Below, piece after piece: positions 9,154 through 17,609 of a DNA stretch of 64,000 nt (within the stretch, counting starts at the first letter, position 1; each line of letters starts with the position of its first letter). The position numbers and the translations under genes were made by a program. Source of the DNA: Caballeronia glebae (GTDB lineage Bacteria > Pseudomonadota > Gammaproteobacteria > Burkholderiales > Burkholderiaceae); the NCBI RefSeq assembly GCF_001545035.1, contig NZ_FCOJ02000001.1, positions 62,001 through 126,000 of the forward strand, read 5' to 3'. The notes under the pieces were generated by a model. That model saw only the letters and a program-made list of their open reading frames with translations. It did no database searches and was not told where the DNA came from.

Positions 9154-10218
9154 TCAGGCTTCCCGGCGGTAATCCGCGGGGCGCACGCCCGTCCACTTTC
9201 TGAATGCGCGCCGGAACGCGCTCGGCTCCGCGAAGCCGAGCGCATCGGCGATCTGCGGGATTGTCTCCTGCGTATGCGCGAGCCGCGCGATGGCGAGATC
9301 GCGCCGCAACGCGTCCTTGATCGTCTGATAGGTCAGCCCTTCCTGCTTCAGGCGTCGGCGCAGCGTGGCTTCGGCCATGTGGAGCGCGGCCGCGACGCTT
9401 TCGGCTTCCGGCCAGTCCGTCGGCGCGGTCTGTCTGAGGCGCGTTCTGACGCGCGCCGCGAGCGAATCCGGATTGCGATACTTCACGATGAAATTCGCCG
9501 GCGCATCGCGCAGAAAGCGCTTGAGCGTGGCGGGCGTCTGTACGACCGGCAGCGCGGCACATTCCGCCGACAGATCGACGAACGAGCGCGCCGCACGAAA
9601 ACGCAGGTCGTTGCAGAACATGAGGCGATATTCGTCGCTGTCGGCGGGTTCGGGGCAGCGCAGGTGCGCCGCGAGCACCGGAATGCGCCGCCCGACCAGC
9701 CAGCACAAGAGCCCATACACGAGGATGAAACCCGTCGCGTAGGCGAACATCGTCTTGGGCGCGGCCTTGTCCGCGAGCCAGATGCGCACGCGTTCGCCGT
9801 CGATGTCCGGTTCGAACGTGAGATCGTCGAGCACGAGACGCATGAAGCTCGCGATGCGCGCGAGCGCCTGCGCGCCGTCGCGCGAGGAAAGCGCCGCGTG
9901 GCAGAGCAGCACGAAGCTGCCGCGCCGCATCGGATGCGCGTCCTGGCCGAAGAACTCGTCGTCGAGCGCATCGGCGGTGGCGTTCCAGAGCTTGCCGTAC
10001 TGCACCGGCGACACGCGCGCCCGAGGCGAATCGAGCGTGGCCGGCGCGATGCCCGCCGCGGCCAGCAAATGCTCGCGCGCGACGCCCCGCATTTCGGCGC
10101 AGCGCAACGCCGCTTCGACGAGACTCACGGAAATCGAGTCGCGCTCGATCTTCTTTTTGGGACTTGGGGTTGTCACTAGGTGGCCAAAGCGCTCAGTTAG
10201 CGTGATCGTTTTGGGCAT
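9154..10218 (-). CDS. AraC family transcriptional regulator
   Basis: A 354-residue regulator. The N-terminal ~200 residues fit the arabinose-binding-like domain of the OruR/ArgR subgroup (ISVSLVEAALRCAEMRG, SPVQYGKLWNATADALDDEFFG). The C-terminal ~90 residues form the double helix-turn-helix, with VAAALHMAEATLRRRLKQEG and the second unit IPQIADALGFAEPSAFRRAF, ending with KWTGVRPADYR. It is divergent from the acyl-CoA dehydrogenase operon 140 bases away, an arrangement like mmsR beside the valine-catabolism genes of Pseudomonas, so it probably activates that operon. The first ~25 residues are poorly conserved and the true start could be a little downstream. Confidence 0.92.
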   Translation of the reverse strand: MPKTITLTERFGHLVTTPSPKKKIERDSISVSLVEAALRCAEMRGVAREHLLAAAGIAPATLDSPRARVSPVQYGKLWNATADALDDEFFGQDAHPMRRGSFVLLCHAALSSRDGAQALARIASFMRLVLDDLTFEPDIDGERVRIWLADKAAPKTMFAYATGFILVYGLLCWLVGRRIPVLAAHLRCPEPADSDEYRLMFCNDLRFRAARSFVDLSAECAALPVVQTPATLKRFLRDAPANFIVKYRNPDSLAARVRTRLRQTAPTDWPEAESVAAALHMAEATLRRRLKQEGLTYQTIKDALRRDLAIARLAHTQETIPQIADALGFAEPSAFRRAFRKWTGVRPADYRREA

Positions 10219-10221
10219 CGG

Positions 10222-10242
10222 CTAACGTTAGGCGATTGCCTA
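10222..10242. promoter_or_regulatory. Overlapping palindromes, candidate operator
   Basis: CTAACGTTAG (10222-10231) is a perfect 10-base palindrome. It overlaps TAGGC-GATT-GCCTA (10229-10242), a perfect 5+5 inverted repeat. Both lie 3 bases upstream of the AraC start codon and 116 bases before the acyl-CoA dehydrogenase ATG, in the shared divergent region. This is a plausible regulator-binding site; no footprint or consensus supports it. Confidence 0.35.
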
Positions 10243-10357
10243 GACTCGTGCTCAGACGGCCCAGCCGCCCCTCATCGACCGGGCGCGCGGCGGCAGAAAG
10301 TTTAAACGATCGATGCGGCAAGGCTCGCCGCCCCAGCCCAATCACCGAATTCAGAAC

Positions 10358-11494
10358 ATGATCGACGCATTTCTCACCGAAGAGCAGCGCATGATCCGCG
10401 ACGCGGCTCGCCAGTTCGCCACCGAAGTGCTCGCGCCGAACGCGGGCCAGTGGGACAAGGACGGCGCCATCCCCGAGGCCGTCGTGCGACAACTGGGCGA
10501 ACTCGGCCTGCTCGGCATGATCGTGCCCGCCGAACTCGGCGGCACGTTCAGCGACTACACCGCCTACGCGCTCGCGATGGAAGAGGTCGCCGCCGGCTGC
10601 GCGTCGTGCGCGACGTTGATGAGCGTGCACAACTCCGTCGGCTGCGGGCCGATCCTCGCTTACGGCACCGACGCGCAAAAAGCCGAATGGCTGCCCAAGC
10701 TCGCGAGCGGCGAGATCATCGGCGCGTTTTGTTTGACGGAGCCGCAGGCGGGCTCGGAAGCGAATAACCTGCGCGTGCGCGCCGTCGAGAAAGACGGCAA
10801 GTGGGTCATTTCGGGCAGCAAGCAGTTCGTGACCAACGGCAAGCGCGCGGGCGTGGCGATCGTCTTCGCCGTGACCGATCCCGACCAGGGCAAGCGCGGC
10901 ATTTCGGCGTTCATCGTGCCGACGAACACGCCCGGCTTCAACGTTGGCGCGCCGGAACACAAGCTCGGCATCCGCGCGTCGGATACGTGTCCGATCAACT
11001 TCGACGATTGCGCGATCCCCGCCGCCAATCTGCTCGGCAAGCGCGGCGAGGGCCTGAAGATCGCGTTGTCGAATCTGGAGGGCGGCCGCATCGGCATTGC
11101 GGCGCAGGCGCTCGGGATCGCGCGCGCGGCCTTCGACGCGGCGCGCGCTTACGCTTCGGAGCGCGTGCAGTTCGGCAAGCCGATCCGGGAGCATCAATCG
11201 GTCGCGAATCAGCTCGCCGATATGCAGACGCAGATCAACGCCGCGCGCCTTCTGATCCATCACGCGGCGCGTATGCGCACGGAAGGCGTGCCGTGTCTGT
11301 CGGAGGCGTCGCAGGCGAAACTCTTTGCATCGGAGATGGCGGAGCGCGTGTGTTCGGATGCGATCCAGATTCACGGCGGATACGGCTATCTGCAGGACTA
11401 TCCGGTGGAACGTCACTATCGCGATGCGCGCATCACGCAGATCTATGAAGGCACGAGCGAAGTGCAGCGAATGGTGATCGCGCGCAACGTCTGA
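10358..11494 (+). CDS. Acyl-CoA dehydrogenase (isobutyryl/short-chain type)
   Basis: A 378-residue FAD enzyme that oxidises an acyl-CoA to its trans-2-enoyl-CoA, passing electrons to ETF. The three family regions are present: the helical N domain (residues 1-120), the middle beta domain with [11 protein letters not shown], and the C-terminal domain with [25 protein letters not shown] and the catalytic base Glu364 in IYEGTSEVQ. The position of this Glu fits short/medium-chain or isobutyryl-CoA dehydrogenases. It begins the operon running to 14455, with 32 bases to the synthetase gene. Context with a 3-hydroxyisobutyryl-CoA hydrolase-like gene suggests valine catabolism; substrate specificity is inferred. 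Confidence 0.9.
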   Translation: MIDAFLTEEQRMIRDAARQFATEVLAPNAGQWDKDGAIPEAVVRQLGELGLLGMIVPAELGGTFSDYTAYALAMEEVAAGCASCATLMSVHNSVGCGPILAYGTDAQKAEWLPKLASGEIIGAFCLTEPQAGSEANNLRVRAVEKDGKWVISGSKQFVTNGKRAGVAIVFAVTDPDQGKRGISAFIVPTNTPGFNVGAPEHKLGIRASDTCPINFDDCAIPAANLLGKRGEGLKIALSNLEGGRIGIAAQALGIARAAFDAARAYASERVQFGKPIREHQSVANQLADMQTQINAARLLIHHAARMRTEGVPCLSEASQAKLFASEMAERVCSDAIQIHGGYGYLQDYPVERHYRDARITQIYEGTSEVQRMVIARNV

Positions 11495-11526
11495 TCGCCG
11501 CCAGAACAAGAACACATGGAGACGCA

Positions 11527-13233
11527 ATGAACGAAGCCCAGGGATTCATCGAAGCACGAGACTTTCTGTTTGCTCATCGCACGGATTACGACACCGCGTA
11601 TCGCGACTTCAGATGGCCGTCGCTCGATCGCTTCAACTGGGCGCTCGATTATTTCGATCCGATGGCGCGCGGCAACGACGCGCCCGCGCTGCATATCGTG
11701 GGCGAAAGCGGCGACGAGACGCGTCTTTCGTTCGCGCAGATGAGCGAGCGTTCCGCGCGCGTTGCGAATCATTTGCGCGGCCTGAACGTGAAGCGCGGCG
11801 AGCGCATTCTGCTGATGCTGCCGAACCGCGTCGAGCTATGGGAAACGATGCTCGCCGCGATGAAGCTCGGCGCGATCGTGCTGCCCGCGACGACGCAGCT
11901 CGCACCCGCCGACCTGAGCGAGCGCATCGCGCTCGGCGGCGTGCAACACGTGATCGTCGATGCGGCCGAGACGCGCAAATTCGACGGCATCGATGTACCG
12001 GGTTTGCGTATCGCGGTGGGTGGCGCAGCGGACGGCTGGCTCGCTTACGAAGCCGCGTACGACGCATCGGCGGAATTTCATAAGGATGCCGAAACGAACG
12101 CGAACGATCCGTATCTGCTCTACTTCACGTCGGGCACGACGTCGAAGCCGAAACTCGTCGCGCATACGCACCAGAGCTATCCGGTCGGGCATCTCTCGAC
12201 GATGTACTGGATCGGCCTGCAACCCGGCGACGTGCACTGGAACATCAGCTCGCCCGGCTGGGCGAAACACGCGTGGAGCTGCTTTTTCGCGCCGTGGAAT
12301 GCGCAGGCATGCGTGTTCATCTACAACTTCAGCCGTTTCGATGCGGCTCGCGCGCTCGACATGCTCGTGAAGCACGAAGTCACGACGCTGTGCGCGCCTC
12401 CGACCGTGTGGCGCATGCTCGTGCAGGAACCGCTCGCGTCGTACGCGGTGAAGCTGCGCGAGATCGTCGGCGCGGGCGAGCCGCTGAATCCGGAAATCAT
12501 CGAGCGCGTGCAGCATGCTTGGGGCCTGCCGATCCGCGACGGCTACGGTCAGACCGAAACCACCGCGCAGATCGCCAACACGCCGGGCCAGCGGGTCGTG
12601 CCGGGTTCGATGGGGCGTCCGCTGCCGGGTTATCGCGTGGCCTTGCTCGATCCGGACGGCAATGCCGCCGAAGAAGGCGAGATCGCACTCGCGCTCGATC
12701 CGCCGCCGCTCGGCCTGATGACCGGTTACGCCGATAACCCGAAGGCCACCGAAAGCGCGATGCGCGGCGGCTTCTATCGCACGTCCGACGTCGCCGCGCG
12801 CGGCGCGGACGGTTACTTCGTCTACGTCGGCCGCGCGGACGACGTGTTCAAGTCGTCGGATTATCGGTTGAGCCCGTTCGAACTGGAGAGCGTGCTGATC
12901 GAGCACGAGGCGATTGCGGAGGCGGCCGTCGTGCCGAGTCCCGATCCGCTACGTCTTTCAGTGCCGAAGGCGTTCGTCACGCTGCGCCACGGCTATTCGA
13001 TCGGACCGGAACTCGCGAAAAGCGTGTTCGCGTTTTCGCGCGACCGGCTCGCGCCCTACAAGCGCATCCGGCGCCTCGAATTCGCGGAATTGCCGAAAAC
13101 GATCTCCGGCAAGATTCGCCGCGTCGATTTGCGCAGACAGGAAATCGCGCGCACGCAGGACGGCGCGCGCGGCGAGTTCGAGTTCTGGGAAGAGGACTTT
13201 CCGGAGCTGCGTCAGACCGGCAAGGTCGATTAA
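11527..13233 (+). CDS. AMP-binding acyl-CoA synthetase
   Basis: A 568-residue member of the ANL adenylating enzymes, activating a carboxylic acid to its acyl-CoA through an acyl-AMP. The P-loop-like motif YFTSGTTSKPKLVAHTH is near residues 204-220, the A5 motif DGYGQTETT near residue 340, and the C-terminal catalytic lysine region LPKTISGKIRRVDLR near residue 525. The overall layout (SPGWAKHAWSCFFAPW, CAPPTVWRMLVQEPL) matches the medium-chain acyl-CoA synthetase (MACS/AcsM-like) subgroup. It is the second gene of the acyl-CoA operon. It probably activates a short branched or medium-chain acid, but the substrate is not determinable here. Confidence 0.9.
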   Translation: MNEAQGFIEARDFLFAHRTDYDTAYRDFRWPSLDRFNWALDYFDPMARGNDAPALHIVGESGDETRLSFAQMSERSARVANHLRGLNVKRGERILLMLPNRVELWETMLAAMKLGAIVLPATTQLAPADLSERIALGGVQHVIVDAAETRKFDGIDVPGLRIAVGGAADGWLAYEAAYDASAEFHKDAETNANDPYLLYFTSGTTSKPKLVAHTHQSYPVGHLSTMYWIGLQPGDVHWNISSPGWAKHAWSCFFAPWNAQACVFIYNFSRFDAARALDMLVKHEVTTLCAPPTVWRMLVQEPLASYAVKLREIVGAGEPLNPEIIERVQHAWGLPIRDGYGQTETTAQIANTPGQRVVPGSMGRPLPGYRVALLDPDGNAAEEGEIALALDPPPLGLMTGYADNPKATESAMRGGFYRTSDVAARGADGYFVYVGRADDVFKSSDYRLSPFELESVLIEHEAIAEAAVVPSPDPLRLSVPKAFVTLRHGYSIGPELAKSVFAFSRDRLAPYKRIRRLEFAELPKTISGKIRRVDLRRQEIARTQDGARGEFEFWEEDFPELRQTGKVD

Positions 13234-13250
13234 ATCAAGGAATCCTCACG

Positions 13251-13340
13251 ATGTTAGAAGTCACGCGCGACGGCGCGAATCAGCGTGAAGGCGTCGCCGC
13301 CGTTCGTGAAAGGCGCAAGCCGCGACGGAGCGCGTCATGA
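13251..13340 (+). pseudogene. Remnant of an enoyl-CoA hydratase gene (29 codons)
   Basis: A 29-codon ORF in the operon between the synthetase and the hydrolase. Its first nine codons read MLEVTRDGA, like the start of many enoyl-CoA hydratases. Codons 11-24 read QREGVAAVRERRKP, close to the usual C-terminal hydratase signature (REGVAAF-EKRKP-F). About 230 residues, including the oxyanion-hole and catalytic regions, are absent. The stop codon overlaps the next gene's ATG as ATGA, which is how two intact genes would be coupled. I infer an in-frame internal deletion of a hydratase gene. Alternatively, it is a chance short leader peptide. Confidence 0.55.
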
Positions 13341-14455
13341 GTACGCAAGGACTTTTACGCGACGCGCCGGAAGTCGCGTTCGAGGTTGTGAACCGCGTGG
13401 CGATCGTCACGCTCGACCGGCCGCACGCATTGAACGCGCTGTCGCACGGCATGATCGCGCTTCTCGCCGATATCTTCGCGCAATGCGCCGCTAACGATTC
13501 GATCGTGGCGGTCGTTTTGCGCGGCGCGGGCGACAAGGCGTTCTGCGCGGGCGGCGACGTGCGCAAGCTCTATCACGCGGCGCGCAACGATCCGCTTCAC
13601 GAGACACCGTGGCTGAAATTTTTCATCGATGAATATCGCCTCGATTTCACGGTGCATCGTTTCGCGAAGCCGGTAATCGCGCTGATGGACGGCATCGTGA
13701 TGGGCGGCGGCATGGGGCTCGCGCAAGGCGCTGCGTTGCGCATCGCGACCGAGCGCACGCGCATGGCCATGCCGGAGACGCGCATCGGTCTGTTGCCCGA
13801 TGTCGGCGCGACGCATTTTCTGCGCGTGCTGCCGCGCGATCTCGCGTTGTACGTCGGGCTGACCGGCGCGCGTCTTTTGGGCGCGGATGCGAGGCGCGTC
13901 GGTCTCGCGGACGAATGCGTGCCGTCTACATGGCTGCGCGGTTTTATCGAGCGTCTCGAAAGCATTCGCTGGGACGATGAGCAGGACGCGTTGGCGCAAC
14001 TGAAGCGCGTGTTCGTGCCGAGCGCGAACATCGAACGGCACGCGCCGCTCGACGATATCCGCGCGCAGATCAAGCGCCACTTCGCCGTGCCCGCAACGGG
14101 CGGCGTGGAGCGCATCGCCGCATCGCTCGCGACGGACGAATCGGACTGGGCGCGCGCGACGCTCGCCTTGCTCGAAAGCCACTCGCCCACGATGCTCGAA
14201 GTCACGTATCACGCGCTGCTGCGCGGCCGTCAGATGTCGCTTTCGGATTGCTTTCGCATGGAACTAGGCGTCGTGTACCGCGCGATCGATGACGGCGATT
14301 TCGTCGAAGGCGTGCGCGCGCTCATCATCGACAAGGACGAGCGGCCGCGTTTCGCGCCGACCACGCTCGCGCAGGTGCGGGCCGAGCGCGTGCAGCACTT
14401 TCTGTCATCCCCGTGGCGCAAAGAGATGCATCCGCTCGCCGACCTGTGCGCGTAA
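13337..14455 (+). CDS. Enoyl-CoA hydratase/isomerase family, 3-hydroxyisobutyryl-CoA hydrolase-like
   Basis: A 372-residue crotonase-fold protein of the HIBCH subgroup, which hydrolyses 3-hydroxyisobutyryl-CoA in valine breakdown. The family core is present: LDRPHALNALS near residue 26, GAGDKAFCAGGDVRKLY forming the first oxyanion Gly, and DGIVMGGGMGLAQGA forming the second. It also has METRIGLLPDVGATHFL-like MPETRIGLLPDVGATHFL, where the Glu and Asp typical of HIBCH hydrolases sit. The length (about 370, versus about 260 for hydratases) and the C-terminal LSDCFRMELGV region also fit HIBCH. The start overlaps the preceding remnant by ATGA. Confidence 0.88.
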   Translation: MSTQGLLRDAPEVAFEVVNRVAIVTLDRPHALNALSHGMIALLADIFAQCAANDSIVAVVLRGAGDKAFCAGGDVRKLYHAARNDPLHETPWLKFFIDEYRLDFTVHRFAKPVIALMDGIVMGGGMGLAQGAALRIATERTRMAMPETRIGLLPDVGATHFLRVLPRDLALYVGLTGARLLGADARRVGLADECVPSTWLRGFIERLESIRWDDEQDALAQLKRVFVPSANIERHAPLDDIRAQIKRHFAVPATGGVERIAASLATDESDWARATLALLESHSPTMLEVTYHALLRGRQMSLSDCFRMELGVVYRAIDDGDFVEGVRALIIDKDERPRFAPTTLAQVRAERVQHFLSSPWRKEMHPLADLCA

Positions 14456-14562
14456 CCTCCCGTCTGAATTCGCAAGAAAATGTTTCGGTGCCGAACCGTC
14501 GAGATGGCCGATGGTCGAATGGGCTCATCCATCATCGGACAATTCAAGAGGAGGAACCGATC

Positions 14563-15273
14563 ATGCCGAATCCTGGGAAACGGATCGCGCTTTTGTCGGC
14601 CGGCATCGCATTCGCGTTGGTCGCGCCGACCGTATCGTACGCACAACTTAATCTTCAGCAATTCGGCTTTGGCAGCGGCAAGGCGGACGTGGCGGCAGGC
14701 GCGAATGGCGCGGCGCAGCCCTCGGCGTTGAATTCGCTCGTGCAGAGTTATCTGGGCGCGAATCAGCAAGTGCTGACGGGGCAATCGAGCCTTGCATCGG
14801 CGATGGGCATGTCGAGTGTCGCGAGCCAGGCGCAATCGGCGGCGGGGTTGCTGTCGGGCGCATCGGGTGGCAATGGCGTGCCGAGCACGAGCGTGCTGTC
14901 GCAACTCGGCGGCACGCAGCAGAGCGTGTCGCAATCGTTGATGCAGGCGTTCGCGGGCGGTTCCACGACGCCGCCGACAGCCGCGAGCAAGAAGACGTTC
15001 AGCGACGGTCTCGCGTCGCTCGGGCAGGGCGTGAAGCAGTACGCGGGCCTGCAATCGAATCTCGGCTCGGTGAGCAATTCGATGAACATGTCGTCGCTGA
15101 TGCAGGCCGGTTCGAATCCGGCGACCGTGCAGGCGGCGAGCTATGTCGCGCAATCCGCGCCGGGGCAATTGCAGTCACTCATGCAGACGCTCTCGCAAGC
15201 GGTCACGTATGCGAAGACCAACGGCATTTCGGTGCCGTCGATCGCGGCATCGGCGCTTAGCGGCGCGAAGTAA
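14563..15273 (+). CDS. Exported Ser/Gln/Ala-rich protein of unknown function
   Basis: A 236-residue protein with a clear Sec signal (residues 1-27, ending SYAQ). A strong GAGGAGG-like ribosome-binding site lies just before the ATG at 14563. The mature part is low in charge and rich in Ser, Gln, Ala and Gly, with loosely repeated SS-x-AS, QS-L and SL-Q units (for example SSLASAMGMSSVASQAQSA) and several predicted amphipathic helices. There are no cysteines. It resembles no named domain to me; it could be a periplasmic or surface helical protein. It lies 107 bases after the acyl-CoA operon but probably has its own promoter. A strong terminator follows. Confidence 0.8.
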   Translation: MPNPGKRIALLSAGIAFALVAPTVSYAQLNLQQFGFGSGKADVAAGANGAAQPSALNSLVQSYLGANQQVLTGQSSLASAMGMSSVASQAQSAAGLLSGASGGNGVPSTSVLSQLGGTQQSVSQSLMQAFAGGSTTPPTAASKKTFSDGLASLGQGVKQYAGLQSNLGSVSNSMNMSSLMQAGSNPATVQAASYVAQSAPGQLQSLMQTLSQAVTYAKTNGISVPSIAASALSGAK

Positions 15274-15305
15274 TGTGACGTGATGCGGCGATTGTCGCGC
15301 GCAAG

Positions 15306-15347
15306 AAAAAAGCGGCGCGGCTCACATTCGAGCCGCGCCGCTTTTTT
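15306..15347. terminator. Bidirectional intrinsic terminator
   Basis: A perfect 18-base inverted repeat (AAAAAAGCGGCGCGGCTC at 15306-15323, its complement at 15330-15347) with a six-base loop. The A-run on one side and T-run on the other give a U-tract on both strands. It serves the exported protein gene ending at 15273 and the convergent DUF6572 gene ending at 15373. Confidence 0.9.
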
Positions 15348-15372
15348 GCAATGGCGGGACCATTTGTTTCGT

Positions 15373-15912
15373 TTAGCCGGCCGCCGGGCGTATCGAAAGA
15401 CGTTTGACCGCGGGCAGCGCGTGCGCCTTGCGCGATGCGGGCTTCGACGGCGGGAGATACGCGATATCGGCGACATTGACGGGTCGATTTTCTGCCGGCG
15501 ATGCTTCGAGAGCAGGCGGTTCGGCCGGCTCGACCGGTTCTGTTTCGACCTGCTCCGGTTGTTCCACGGCAATGCCCAGCGAATGGCGCACGTCCACGCC
15601 ACGGATATGCGCCTCGTAACCGGCCTCGGCCAGCATGCGCTCGCGCGATTTCCAGTATGCGAGTCCCGAGGGCGTCATGGGACGCATCGAAACGTATTCG
15701 AAGACGATTTCGTAGCCTCGAACGTGTGGATAACTCAACAGCAATTTACCTGAACGAATATAACGGACATAGCGGTCGATTTTCTTCGAGAGCAAAGCCC
15801 GATGCTCCCGTTCATCGCTCCAGTCGAGCTCGTCGAAGAGCCCGACATATACGCGTTGGAAGAGAAAATTCACCCCGATGTAATCGATAACGTCCACGTC
15901 ACGTAAAGACAT
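15373..15912 (-). CDS. DUF6572 family protein with Pro/Glu-rich tail
   Basis: A protein of 179 residues (188 from an upstream ATG at 15939). Residues 1-100 match my recollection of DUF6572: DVDVIDYIGVNF, LDWSDEREHRALLSKKIDRY, then SGKLLLSYP and EIVFEYVSM. The family is small and of unknown role, seen in many bacteria. The remaining ~75 residues are a disordered Pro/Glu/Ala-rich segment (EQPEQVETEPVEPAEPPALE) ending in a basic stretch. The start MSLRDVDV was chosen because it begins the conserved domain. It is alone, with an AT-rich upstream region at 15950-16060 that probably holds its promoter. Confidence 0.75.
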   Translation of the reverse strand: MSLRDVDVIDYIGVNFLFQRVYVGLFDELDWSDEREHRALLSKKIDRYVRYIRSGKLLLSYPHVRGYEIVFEYVSMRPMTPSGLAYWKSRERMLAEAGYEAHIRGVDVRHSLGIAVEQPEQVETEPVEPAEPPALEASPAENRPVNVADIAYLPPSKPASRKAHALPAVKRLSIRPAAG

Positions 15913-16099
15913 GGTCGACCCCTGCGCCCTGTCAGGCAAATAACAAAGGCAGCATTGTAGCGGATGTATACCGTCTAATAATCGTGAAACACTGTGCTGA
16001 ATCGCGGAAAAATATCATTTTAGTCAGAGTCCGAAATGCGATTTAAGTGCAATCCGATTGCTACAAATAAATGCAACGAAGTGCGACTAGGTTTATCGA

Positions 16100-17272
16100 T
16101 CAGGTCTGTCTTCTCGGCGCATCCGCGAGATTACGTGCGGACGGGGCTTTGGCGATTTCCTCGTCGGTCATCGCTTCGACTTGCGGCAGCGGCGGCTGCT
16201 CGTTGATCCACGCATTCAGAATTGTCGACGTCACCGCGAGAATTACGGGACCGATGAACAATCCGACTATTCCGAATGCAAACATGCCGCCGAGCACGCC
16301 GGAAAGGATCAGCAACATCGAGAGATTCACGCCGCGCTTGATGAGAAGCGGCCGCAGGAAGTTGTCGAGCATTGCGATCATGATCGACCAGACGAGCAGC
16401 AGCGAGGCGGCCACGGTCGAATCGTGCCAGAAAAGCCAGGCGACGCCGCCGAGCAGCGGCAGCAGCGGGCCGATCTGCGCGAGGCACAGCATCAGCATGA
16501 CGGCCGTGATGATGCCCGCGGCCGGCACGCCCGCAAGTGCGAGCCCGATGCCGCCGAGCGCCGATTGCGTTACCGCCGTCACGACGATGCCGAGCGCCAC
16601 CGCGCGGATCGCGAGACCCGCGAGCTTGACGGCTTCGGCGCCGCGCTGCGCGGCGATGCGCGTCGCGAAGCGCTCGACGAAGCGGCCGGCCGCCTCGCCG
16701 TTCATGTACAGAATGCCGGCGATGATCACGGTGATCACCATGTGCATCACGAACACGCCGACGACGGCCGCGTGCGAAAGCATCCAGCGCGCGGCGATCG
16801 TCACGTAGGGTTCGAGCTTCGCGAGCAGGCCGCCGGGGCCGGCGTCGGATAGCGATTGCCATTCCGTGGCGACGCGCGCGCCCGCGAGCGGCACATCGTG
16901 TACCCAGCCCGGCGGCGGCGGCAGCGCGTAGGACGGCAGGCTCTTGATCGCGGCCATGATCTCGCCGCCGTGCAACGCGAGCGTCGAAATCGCTTCATAA
17001 AGCGGCAGCACGATGACGATCAGCAGGATCAGCAGCATCACGGTGGTCGCGATCCAGCGGCGGTTGCCCACGCGGCGCTGCACGCCGCGCATGAGCGGCC
17101 AGGTCGCGACGACGATCGTCGTGGCCCAGATGAGCCCCGGCAGGAACGGGCGCAGGACATAGAGGCTGCCGACCGTGAGCGCGGTCAGGATCGTGATGAC
17201 GAGCAGGATGCGGGCGATATCCACCGGCTGGCGGGGATTCGGATTCGGCTGCCCGTTGGATAGGATTGGCAT
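16100..17272 (-). CDS. AI-2E family transporter
   Basis: A 390-residue inner-membrane protein of the AI-2E (YdiK/TqsA/PerM) family, whose members export autoinducer-2 or other substrates, or act as Na+/H+ antiporters. Membrane segments are visible at residues 18-60, 75-100 and then clustered from about 165 to 360, including PLLPLLGGVAWLFW and the conserved GGMFAFGIVGLFIGPVILAV region. The start MPILSNGQ at 17272 was chosen over the upstream in-frame ATG at 17398 because the extension is arginine-rich and not membrane-like. Neighbours are unrelated. The true substrate is unknown. Confidence 0.9.
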   Translation of the reverse strand: MPILSNGQPNPNPRQPVDIARILLVITILTALTVGSLYVLRPFLPGLIWATTIVVATWPLMRGVQRRVGNRRWIATTVMLLILLIVIVLPLYEAISTLALHGGEIMAAIKSLPSYALPPPPGWVHDVPLAGARVATEWQSLSDAGPGGLLAKLEPYVTIAARWMLSHAAVVGVFVMHMVITVIIAGILYMNGEAAGRFVERFATRIAAQRGAEAVKLAGLAIRAVALGIVVTAVTQSALGGIGLALAGVPAAGIITAVMLMLCLAQIGPLLPLLGGVAWLFWHDSTVAASLLLVWSIMIAMLDNFLRPLLIKRGVNLSMLLILSGVLGGMFAFGIVGLFIGPVILAVTSTILNAWINEQPPLPQVEAMTDEEIAKAPSARNLADAPRRQT

Positions 17273-17609
17273 GATGCGTCCGGGTGAAGGTGATGATCGA
17301 AGCGCCGCCCGGATACGAAATGGCGCGCGACGAGCGATGAACAAGCGATAAGCGAAAGCAGGCGATCCGGCAAGCCGCTCCCGGCGTGACGGGCGCAATC
17401 ATAACGGCATCCAATCCATACTACTAAAAATCGGTGCGCCGCTGCGCCTGAAATACCCTTCGTTCGGCGTGGCGAAACAAACGAAGTCTTTCGCACGAAT
17501 CCTGGAAATGCCTTTTTAAATTGCCTATTCTTTTTTGCGGGCGCAGAAGAGGGCACGTCATGTCCCGCCGCGCATAACGAGGCCAACAAGAACGATTTGG
17601 GAGACTGTC
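17273..17609. other. Divergent intergenic region, 337 bases
   Basis: This lies between the AI-2E transporter and quinoprotein genes. An AT-rich block at 17510-17535 (TTTTTAAATTGCC then TATTCTTTTTT) is a plausible promoter zone for the quinoprotein operon. A GGGAGACTGTC sequence just before 17610 supplies its ribosome-binding site. I see no further gene or repeat. Confidence 0.5.
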
